Below, one piece after another: positions 6,487-12,137 of a stretch of DNA of 12,137 nt. The DNA lies in the NCBI GenBank assembly GCA_003486645.1, contig DNGI01000115.1, positions 10,338 through 22,474 of the forward strand. Direction: 5' to 3'. Position 1 is the first letter of the stretch; every line of letters begins with the position of its first letter. Source of the stretch: Cyanobacteria bacterium UBA11370. GTDB lineage: Bacteria > Cyanobacteriota > Cyanobacteriia > Cyanobacteriales > Coleofasciculaceae. The translations under genes and the position numbers were made by a program. The notes under the pieces are model-generated. The model did not search any database. It was not told where the DNA came from and saw nothing but the letters and a program-made list of their open reading frames with translations.

Positions 6487-9027
6487 TCACTCAACTCTTT
6501 GGGTTCGTTCGGTCAAACTAGCAACCACTGTTGTTAATTCAACTAAATTAACGGGTTTAGCCACGTGCATTTGAAAACCCGCAGAAAGCGCCTGTGTTCG
6601 GTCTTCCACTCTGGCATAAGCCGTCAGTGCTACGGCGGGAATTCGTCCCCCTTGTTCTGCCTCTAGCGCCCTCACATTGCGGATCAGAGTGTACCCATCT
6701 TCATGAGGCATCCCGATATCACTGACGAGTAAATCCGGTTTTAGACGTTCCAGCCTATTTAGGGCTTCTGCTGCTGAGGCAACGGCTGTGACTTCAGCAC
6801 CACACTGAATTAGGATTGTAGAGATTAACTCGCGGGCATCTGCTTCATCATCAACCAGTAGAATATGCAAACCCTCCAATGTTGGAGGATTGTCAAATGA
6901 CGGTTCTCGGCTAGCCGTTGAGTACACTCGTTCTAGGTTACTTACCTCTCGTGCAACCGCCAGGGGAAGATTAACGATGAATTTTGACCCCTGTCCCTCT
7001 CCTGGACTTTGAGCCTGAACAGTACCACCATGGAGTTCAACTAAGTGACGAACAATCGCTAGCCCTAACCCTAACCCACCGTGAGTCCGAGTGGTGCTAC
7101 TATTCCCCTGTTGAAAGCGGTCAAAAACATAGGGCAGAAAATCAGGATTAATGCCCTGACCTGTATCACTTACTATAATTTTCACATGGGCATTAAGGCA
7201 CTCCAATCGAACCTCGACATGCCCCCCATTAGGCGTAAACTTAATCGCATTCGAGAGTAAATTCCAGGTCACTTGTTGCAATCGGTCTGGATCGCCGGAA
7301 ACAAGACCTGCTAAGGGATCAAGCGTGCTTTTAATCTGAATATTCTTCGCTTCAGCCGCTGGACGTACTGTATCAATGGCAGCAGAAATTACGGAGGTGA
7401 GTTCAACCGGGCGCACATTCAAACGCAACTTTCCTGTAATAATACGGGAGATATCTAAGAGATCGTCAATTAGGTTCGCCTGTCCCCTAGCATTACGCTC
7501 AATCGTTTCCAATGCACGAGCGGTAGTGTCTGGGTCTAAATTCCAGCGGGTGCGAAGCATTTGCGCCCAACCGAGGATCGCATTGAGGGGGGTGCGTAGT
7601 TCATGGGAAAGGATAGATAAAAACTCATCCTTCGTGCGGTTCGCAATTTCTGCCTGAGTACGAGCGGCTTTTTCCCTAGCTAGTAGTTCTTCCCGTTCTT
7701 TTTCTACTTGCTTACGTTCCGTGATATCTTCGGCAAGACCCGCGATGCGATGAACCTCTCCCAATTCATTTTTAATCGGAAATTCCCGCGCCCAAATCCA
7801 ACGAATGGAACCGTCGGATCGCACAATTCGATACTCTTCATTAAAATCGAGTTCTCCTGGGATGCGGTTTTTGAAAGCGGCAATTACACGGTCTTGATCC
7901 TCTGGATAAATCGAGTCTAGCCAGGATTGAGGTTGCTGATATAAGCTCTCACAGGAACGCCCCCAGATTCGCTCATACGTGGGACTAATGTAGAGCATTT
8001 GTTGGGCATCTGGCGGGATGAGCCAGAAAATTTCATGGATATTTTCGGCAAGTTGACGGAATTGTTCCTCACTCTCTCGTAACGACTGTTCAGTCCGCTG
8101 GCGCTCGACAATTTCCCGTTGCAATTGTTCATTCACTTGAATAATTTCAGCCGTTCGTTCTTCGACCAATTCTTCGAGGCGATCGCGGTATTGTTTTAAT
8201 TCTTCATCGGCACGTTTGCGTTCAGTAATATCCCGTTGCACCGAGATCCAGTGAGTGTACCAACCGTTATTATTCACTACAGGGATAATACTCAGCTCTA
8301 CCCAAAATTCTGCTCCATCTTTCCGGTAATTAATCAGTTCTACTACAACAGGTTGCCAGGTTTTTAAGGCGGCTGAAATTTTGTTGAGTGTGGTGCGATC
8401 GCTTTTTTCGCCCTGCAAAATTCGGGGGGTTTTTCCGAGTATTTCCTGTTGGCTATAACCTGTCATTCGGGTGAAGGCTTCATTGGCATAAAGAATGCGT
8501 GGCCCAGGTTCATGAATGGGTTCCGCTTCTGTAATCAGGACAGCATCATTCGAGTTAACAATAACGGATTCTAAAAGGCGCAGTTGTGCTTCTGCTTTCA
8601 AACGTTCTGTAATTTGGGCTTGGAGTTCTTGGTTTGCTGCTTCTAATTGGGCGGGACTTGGTAATGCTAAGGCTTGAGGAACTAAGGGGACAAGCTGTCC
8701 AGCGGTAAACACAGAAACGGCTGCTGTTCCAGCTTTGATGAATCCCGACAACCAATAAGTAGGATGCCATAGGGTCCACACTTCCATAATGTGAGTCGTC
8801 CCGCAGGCAATAATAAAGGATGCAAACAGTAGAAAAATCCAGTTAAACGGGAGATCTTTTCGCTTCTGGACAAAGTAGAATAATGTGATCGGAATGGAAT
8901 AATAAGCCAGTGCAATCAGAGAGTCGGAGGCAATGTGAAGCCAGACTAAATCGGTTTTCCACAGATAACAGTGACCATGGGGGATAAATGGACCTGAACT
9001 CAAAATAGTATTCAACAATTCCTCCAT
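6487..9027 (-). CDS. Ethylene-receptor-like hybrid histidine kinase (ETR1-type sensor, PAS-PAS-HK-receiver)
   Basis: Membrane hybrid kinase, 846 residues. The N-terminus (about 25-118) is a three-helix ETR1-type ethylene-binding domain: D35, Y42 and P46 in DSLIALAYYSIP, then I72, C75 and H79 in FIIACGTTHIMEVW, correspond to ETR1 D25, Y32, P36, I62, C65 and H69. Cys and His are the copper ligands. Then come a coiled coil and PAS 1 (about 150-270), which has GKTPRILQG where LOV domains have the GRNCRFLQG cysteine, so it is not a LOV photosensor. A second coiled coil and PAS 2 (about 325-440) follow. HisKA has H475 in SHELRTP. The HATPase has N593, DTGQGI and GLGLGLAI. A receiver (720-838) has D726-D727, phospho-acceptor D770, T802 and K824. 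The ATG at 9027 has only a weak AAGAGA upstream. The TGA (6489-6487) lies within the IS right end. The domain order resembles Synechocystis Etr1 (Slr1212) without the phytochrome/GAF domain and with an added receiver. Confidence 0.93.
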   Translation of the reverse strand: MEELLNTILSSGPFIPHGHCYLWKTDLVWLHIASDSLIALAYYSIPITLFYFVQKRKDLPFNWIFLLFASFIIACGTTHIMEVWTLWHPTYWLSGFIKAGTAAVSVFTAGQLVPLVPQALALPSPAQLEAANQELQAQITERLKAEAQLRLLESVIVNSNDAVLITEAEPIHEPGPRILYANEAFTRMTGYSQQEILGKTPRILQGEKSDRTTLNKISAALKTWQPVVVELINYRKDGAEFWVELSIIPVVNNNGWYTHWISVQRDITERKRADEELKQYRDRLEELVEERTAEIIQVNEQLQREIVERQRTEQSLRESEEQFRQLAENIHEIFWLIPPDAQQMLYISPTYERIWGRSCESLYQQPQSWLDSIYPEDQDRVIAAFKNRIPGELDFNEEYRIVRSDGSIRWIWAREFPIKNELGEVHRIAGLAEDITERKQVEKEREELLAREKAARTQAEIANRTKDEFLSILSHELRTPLNAILGWAQMLRTRWNLDPDTTARALETIERNARGQANLIDDLLDISRIITGKLRLNVRPVELTSVISAAIDTVRPAAEAKNIQIKSTLDPLAGLVSGDPDRLQQVTWNLLSNAIKFTPNGGHVEVRLECLNAHVKIIVSDTGQGINPDFLPYVFDRFQQGNSSTTRTHGGLGLGLAIVRHLVELHGGTVQAQSPGEGQGSKFIVNLPLAVAREVSNLERVYSTASREPSFDNPPTLEGLHILLVDDEADARELISTILIQCGAEVTAVASAAEALNRLERLKPDLLVSDIGMPHEDGYTLIRNVRALEAEQGGRIPAVALTAYARVEDRTQALSAGFQMHVAKPVNLVELTTVVASLTERTQRVE

Positions 9028-9118
9028 AAAATCTCTTGCTGATAGCAGCTCTTAATGACATCAAGTAGAGTTATCTTGGTCAACAGATAGGGTTAAACCA
9101 AAAGTGTAGTGCATTCAA

Positions 9119-9133
9119 TTGAGAACCGCTATA
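9119..9133 (-). repeat. Short dispersed repeat, copy B (inverted partner at 6043-6057)
   Basis: On the minus strand TATAGCGGTTCTCAA; see the copy at 6043-6057 for the comparison. It lies about 90 bases upstream of the kinase start codon. Confidence 0.35.
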
Positions 9134-9172
9134 GACACTCTAGGCAGGGTTAACAATCAGAACGTAAAAATC

Positions 9173-9280
9173 TGATACCCAATCCACTTTATATACCCCT
9201 TTGATTTATTTCTCCCCTGCCCTCTACCACCTGCCCCCTGCTTCCTCAAAGGAAAGGGAATAAAACCGAATTGGGTATGA
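9173..9280. repeat. Clasped C-rich element E2
   Basis: The outer arms are TGATACCCAAT (9173-9183) and ATTGGGTATGA (9270-9280), complementary at 10 of 11 positions. A nested perfect pair, CCTTTGA (9198-9204) and TCAAAGG (9246-9252), encloses a C-rich, almost G-free core (9210-9246, with CTCCCCTGCCC and ACCTGCCCCCTGC). Length (108 bp) and plan match E1, E3 and E4. Confidence 0.5.
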
Positions 9281-9569
9281 CCCCATCTCTCCACCTATTT
9301 CCACGATAGGCGATCGCATGGCTCCTAAGCTAAAAATCCTAGGACTGTTGCTAGGGAGTGATTTCGATCAACCCGAACCAGCCGCATGATCATTGATACT
9401 TGGTGACTAATAAGCTAATCAGCTTTCCCGTCAGCCTTACCCACACTCTGACCCAATCAGGAACCTTCTAAATTTCCAATTAGGGCATTAGATCCGATGG
9501 GGTGGTATCCGTAACGCTTCAATAAAAGCTTAATGGTTATTGCTGAAAATTTTTCATTACTATTACCGC

Positions 9570-9599
9570 TGAATTTTAATTGTTATCGATTAAAATTCA
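9570..9599. promoter_or_regulatory. Perfect 11-bp inverted repeat, candidate regulator site
   Basis: TGAATTTTAAT (9570-9580), eight bases TGTTATCG, ATTAAAATTCA (9589-9599). Exact dyad symmetry with an 8-base spacer is typical of a site for a dimeric regulator. It lies about 270 bases upstream of the 9871 regulator. No poly-T tract follows, so it is not an obvious terminator. Which protein binds it, if any, is unknown. Confidence 0.4.
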
Positions 9600-9870
9600 A
9601 AGATAAACATATAACTATAAAAAAATAATCCATGGAGAAAAATGTAGAATTAATTGCCAATATAGCGTACTCACCCCAAGCGATCGCCATTCCCCTAGGA
9701 AGGGAAACTACAGGAGGTATTCATTTCTTGTAATCATTTTTGAAAGTACAATCACCCTAATTATTATTTTTTTTATCTTTCGGGTTTAAAAGCCAATTTT
9801 GTAATAAGATATTTTTAAATTTGAAACAACTTCTTTTATGGCCCATATTGAGTGTGGGTAGGGAATTCAT

Positions 9871-10713
9871 ATGAACGTATTGGTTGAATCTACCTATATC
9901 GATGAGACTTTTGATTTTCAAAAGATATCCTATGGCAAAATTTGGGTTGATACCCATTCATACATAGTTACCTATGAAGGTACGAAGATTACTCTACTTC
10001 CTCAAGAATATAAATTATTATTATTATTCCTGAAATACCCCAATCATGTTTTAAGTTATGAGGTGATCGTACAGCAGCTTTGGCAAACGGAAAAATGTCC
10101 AACTCCTAGTACAATTAGATCTCATATCAAAGGACTCAGAAAAGCATTCAAAACAGTTAATTCTAGCGAAAATCTCATTGAAACCGTTCATGGACTGGGT
10201 TATCGATTAAAAACGTTGGAAAACCGGAACTCGGATCATCCAATCATTTCTCCTTCACTTTCTATGATGACAACGTTCCTCAAAGCTAAAGCAATTGAGT
10301 ATGCTGTGATCAATGATCAATTTATGATTAAATATATATCGCCCGGTCTAGCTGATTATTGTGATTATCCAGAATTATTGAAGCTTGATATTCCGGCTGG
10401 GTATCCTTTTCCTGAATTGATAGGATATGAAGAAATTTTAGGACAAATTATAAATGAAGAGTCTGAGAATTTTGAGATTAAAGGGGTTGCTAGAGCGGCT
10501 AACCCTAATCGACCTGAATATATAAACTTATATATTATACCGGATAAGGAAAAAAAGACAGATTTAGGAAGAGAAAAAATTCTATTTATTTTCTTTGAAG
10601 ATTCCTCTGAACACATGATTTACAGGCAACGAATTGTTCAAATGGAAAATGAATTGTGTTTAAAGCTAGAACTTGATCCACTGTTCGTCCGTTTCCCGTA
10701 CTGTTCGCTTTAG
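9871..10713 (+). CDS. Winged-helix transcriptional regulator with C-terminal PAS-like domain (paralogue 2)
   Basis: Paralogue of the 5218 protein, 280 residues, with the same order: N-terminal OmpR/PhoB-type winged helix (about 20-114; LLPQEYKLLLLFLKYPNHVL, STIRSHIKGLRKAF, IETVHGLGYRLK) and PAS-like domain (about 142-250; EYAVINDQFMIKYISPGL through IFFEDSSEHMIYRQRIVQ). Fully conserved blocks include KYPNHVLSYE, IRSHIKGLRKAFK, ISPGL, YCDYPE and ARAANP. There is no receiver domain. AGGGA at 9860-9864, six bases before the ATG, supports the start. After MENEL the C-termini diverge: this one ends in a 15-residue tail (ELDPLFVRFPYCSL) whose DNA contains a direct repeat ACTGTTCG (10680-10687 and 10700-10707), so the tail may be recent. 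It is transcribed divergently from the ethylene-receptor-like kinase across the long intergenic region. Confidence 0.87.
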   Translation: MNVLVESTYIDETFDFQKISYGKIWVDTHSYIVTYEGTKITLLPQEYKLLLLFLKYPNHVLSYEVIVQQLWQTEKCPTPSTIRSHIKGLRKAFKTVNSSENLIETVHGLGYRLKTLENRNSDHPIISPSLSMMTTFLKAKAIEYAVINDQFMIKYISPGLADYCDYPELLKLDIPAGYPFPELIGYEEILGQIINEESENFEIKGVARAANPNRPEYINLYIIPDKEKKTDLGREKILFIFFEDSSEHMIYRQRIVQMENELCLKLELDPLFVRFPYCSL

Positions 10714-10779
10714 GAATAACCCAGGGATTTTTAAACTGGATTTGGTATGGTATCATTCCTCATCAAAAGTATTTAACCG

Positions 10780-10890
10780 AACCTGATATAGCCAGTCTAA
10801 ATGATTTGTAAAACACCTTCCCCTTGTCTCCCTTGTCTCTCCTTGTCTTTCCTTGTTCACGAATCAAATAGACTAGCTATATATCAGGTT
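10780..10890. repeat. Clasped C-rich element E3
   Basis: The arms are 10780-10808 and 10861-10890. The left begins AACCTGATATA and the reverse complement of the right begins AACCTGATATATA. Both continue with GC-N-AGTCTA and a GATT block, so about 25 positions pair with one 2-base gap. The core (10816-10856) is a pyrimidine tract with repeated CCTTGTCT units. It lies between two convergent genes (the 9871 regulator and ddl), where its stem-loop could serve as a terminator in both directions. It shares 29 identical bases with E4. Confidence 0.65.
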
Positions 10891-10914
10891 TTAACCCATT
10901 TTTAAGAGTAGTAA

Positions 10915-11967
10915 TTAACCCTTATGTCTCTCCAATCCTAACTGAATCAACTGATCCACTAATTCTGGAAAAGGAACACCAGTCGCTGCCCATAATTCCG
11001 GATACATACTCGTTGCGGTAAAACCGGGTAAAGTATTAATTTCATTAATCAAAACCTCCCCCGTTTTTTCCACATAAAAAAAGTCAACTCGTCCTAAACC
11101 CGCCGCATCTACCGCTTTAAATGCCTGTAATGCCATATCTTGAATTTGCCGGATAATGGCATCAGGTAATAATGCCGGAATTAATAAATCCGCTTGACCT
11201 TGGGTATATTTCGTTTCATAGTCATAAAAATCACTATTAAACGTAATTTCTCCCACAACTGACGCTTTCGGATAATCATTCCCCAAAACCGCACATTCCA
11301 CTTCTCGTGCCACAACTCCAGCTTCCACAATAATCCGGCGATCATAACTCGCTGCACTATCCAACGCCGCTTCTAATTCAGCACGCGATCGCACCTTAGC
11401 AATTCCTACCGATGACCCTAAATTTGCAGGTTTCACAAAGCAGGGATACCCCAATGTTTCCTCAATTTGATCACAAAGTTTGGGAAAAACACAGGGACTC
11501 GACCACACCTCAGAACGGTTCACTGCCATATACTTAACTTGAGCTAATCCAGCTTGAGAAAATGCCATTTTCATCGCAATTTTATCCATCCCCATCGCTG
11601 AACCTAAAACCCCAGAACCCACAAAAGGAACTTGCATTAATTGCAATAAACCTTGAATTGTGCCATCTTCTCCATTTGGACCATGTAGAATCGGAAACCA
11701 CACATCCACCTGTGTTACTTGAGACGGAAATTGCCACAGATTTCCACTATTATTAGACACTAGAGCAGTTCCGGATTCCAAAACCTGTTGAGCAACCTCT
11801 CCCGCTTGCCACAGTCCATCTTTTTGAATATAAATGGGCAACACTTCGTATTTCTCAGTATTGTGAGGCGTACTGAGGGCGTTTGCGATCGCCTTTGCCG
11901 AACGAATCGAAACCTCATGTTCCCCTGAACGACCACCAAACAGCAATCCTACCTGTAATTTTGTCAT
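10915..11967 (-). CDS. ddl: D-alanine--D-alanine ligase
   Basis: ATP-grasp ligase that joins two D-alanines for the peptidoglycan stem peptide; cytoplasmic, essential cell-wall pathway. It has 350 residues, normal for the family. Motifs: [10 protein letters not shown] (E16, equivalent of E. coli DdlB E15), [12 protein letters not shown] (95-106), [13 protein letters not shown] (S185-S186, equivalent of S150-S151), DFYDYETKY (Y254, equivalent of Y216), GRVDFF (D295) and [11 protein letters not shown] (E309 and N311, Mg2+ ligands). The Ser/Tyr/Glu triad indicates D-Ala-D-Ala rather than D-Ala-D-Lac specificity. The ATG at 11967 is consistent with the family N-terminus; no Shine-Dalgarno is visible. 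Two HIP1 octamers lie inside. It is transcribed alone, convergent with the 9871 regulator, with element E3 at its 3' side and E4 just upstream of its start. Confidence 0.97.
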   Translation of the reverse strand: MTKLQVGLLFGGRSGEHEVSIRSAKAIANALSTPHNTEKYEVLPIYIQKDGLWQAGEVAQQVLESGTALVSNNSGNLWQFPSQVTQVDVWFPILHGPNGEDGTIQGLLQLMQVPFVGSGVLGSAMGMDKIAMKMAFSQAGLAQVKYMAVNRSEVWSSPCVFPKLCDQIEETLGYPCFVKPANLGSSVGIAKVRSRAELEAALDSAASYDRRIIVEAGVVAREVECAVLGNDYPKASVVGEITFNSDFYDYETKYTQGQADLLIPALLPDAIIRQIQDMALQAFKAVDAAGLGRVDFFYVEKTGEVLINEINTLPGFTATSMYPELWAATGVPFPELVDQLIQLGLERHKG

Positions 11968-11995
11968 TGCTCAATCGATTTTACACATTAGATGT

Positions 11996-12111
11996 TAAAT
12001 TCTAGATTAATTTACCAAAGCAGAGGGCAGAGATAAGGGGGACAAGGGGGACTTTTGGGGACAAGGGGGAGGTAGTTTTACAAATCATTTAGACTGGCTA
12101 TATAGAATTTA
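11996..12111. repeat. Clasped G-rich element E4 (inverted relative to E3)
   Basis: The outer arms TAAATTCTA (11996-12004) and TAGAATTTA (12103-12111) are perfectly complementary; a T-G and a G-C pair extend them outward. The core is G-rich on the plus strand. Bases 12075-12103 are the exact reverse complement of 10786-10814 in E3 (29 of 29). It lies 29 bases upstream of the ddl start, so it overlaps the likely ddl promoter region. Confidence 0.6.
12037..12069 (+). other. Putative G-quadruplex in the core of E4
   Basis: Four G-runs of 5, 5, 4 and 5 bases are separated by ACAA, ACTTTT and ACAA. Loops of 4-6 bases and runs of at least four meet the standard G4 pattern. The G-rich strand is the template strand for ddl, so any RNA would be C-rich; the effect would be at DNA level. 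Confidence 0.6.
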
Positions 12112-12137
12112 GCAGTTAGCTATAGTATGTCCATTTA

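Larger units (their letters stand above)
6041..6494 (+). pseudogene. Internally deleted IS200/IS605-family tnpB with its right end
   Basis: TnpB is the RNA-guided RuvC-like nuclease of IS200/IS605 elements. Only the ends remain. A GTG at 6078 opens a frame with a TnpB N-terminal segment LLSQHFGCARWWWNYALNKS, which jumps at about 6153 directly to VEIDRWFPSSKLCSNC. Next come CPNCGTHHDRDGNAATNI (zinc ribbon plus the RuvC-III aspartate) and the GTAVSANGGEVRPKLGRKSV tail. The usual protein is about 400 residues; here 132 codons remain, and the RuvC-I Asp and RuvC-II Glu regions are gone. Upstream codons (PTLEQQ) are in frame, but a further VLKP segment lies in another frame, suggesting one inserted base near 6060. 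The frame ends at 6476 inside the right-end hairpin. The right end appears to finish at TTCAC-TCAA (6486-6494). No tnpA is present. It is certainly inactive as a nuclease. Confidence 0.85.
9028..9870. other. Long divergent intergenic region between kinase and paralogue 2
   Basis: There are 843 bases with no supportable protein gene, and the divergent promoters of the kinase (minus) and the 9871 regulator (plus) must lie here. It contains copy B of a short repeat (9119-9133), element E2 (9173-9280), two HIP1 octamers (9310-9317 and 9680-9687), a small CCTAG/CTAGG hairpin (about 9338-9356) and a perfect 11-bp inverted repeat (9570-9599). AGGAGGT at 9711-9717 looks like a strong Shine-Dalgarno, but no start codon with a usable frame follows. 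I recognise no known small RNA or riboswitch. The length leaves room for a non-coding RNA or a decayed gene. Confidence 0.5.

Noticed and set aside
9318..9389. 23-codon frame MAPKLKILGLLLGSDFDQPEPAA
   Set aside because: It starts at a HIP1 site with no Shine-Dalgarno, and its length is easily reached by chance. No feature supports a peptide.
9711..9732. Strong Shine-Dalgarno AGGAGGT without a gene
   Set aside because: The following frame reads only ATT CAT TTC TTG TAA. No usable start codon lies at the right distance.
9757..9957. 66-codon minus-strand frame
   Set aside because: It is antisense to the start of the 9871 regulator and its upstream region, with no start signal or family features.

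Overview
This window is cyanobacterial DNA. I count eleven copies of the HIP1 octamer GCGATCGC in 12.1 kb, where about 0.2 would be expected by chance. The gene content also fits: a urea ABC transporter, cyanobacterial-type multidomain histidine kinases, an ethylene-receptor-like sensor domain and a tandem tRNA-Tyr/tRNA-Thr pair. Heptanucleotide repeats, long AT-rich intergenic regions and IS200/IS605 debris suggest a filamentous or repeat-rich species, but the genus cannot be read from the sequence.

Layout, left to right. (1) 1-1901, plus strand: the 3' end of a urea transporter operon, urtD and urtE, overlapping by 4 bases. UrtD carries an unusual C-terminal TerB-like domain. (2) 1902-2381: a 102-bp inverted-repeat element whose loop is an ACACCCC heptad array, followed by a long leader with an 11-bp perfect hairpin. 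(3) 2418-4199: an orphan membrane histidine kinase with HAMP domain. (4) 4399-4671: a 90-residue protein of unknown function. (5) 4702-4958, minus strand: tRNA-Tyr and tRNA-Thr with a recognisable promoter. (6) 5218-6039, plus: a one-component regulator made of an OmpR/PhoB-type winged helix followed by a PAS-like domain. (7) 6041-6494: an internally deleted tnpB pseudogene with its right-end hairpin. (8) 6487-9027, minus: a hybrid histidine kinase with an ETR1-type ethylene-binding membrane domain, two PAS domains, a kinase core and a receiver. Its stop codon lies in the IS right end. (9) 9028-9870: an 843-bp divergent intergenic region with a second clasped element and an 11-bp perfect inverted repeat. 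(10) 9871-10713, plus: a paralogue of the 5218 regulator. (11) 10780-10890: a third clasped element between convergent genes. (12) 10915-11967, minus: ddl, D-alanine-D-alanine ligase. (13) 11996-12111: a fourth clasped element, sharing 29 identical bases with the third in inverted orientation and carrying a strong G-quadruplex motif.

The most interesting block is 5218-10713: an ethylene-receptor-like kinase bracketed by two paralogous winged-helix/PAS regulators that have no phospho-acceptor domain. Whether the three form one signalling system is inference from proximity and paralogy only. The second notable pattern is a set of four 102-116 bp intergenic elements sharing one architecture, unrelated or diverged inverted-repeat arms around a C-rich/G-rich core, at gene ends and promoters.
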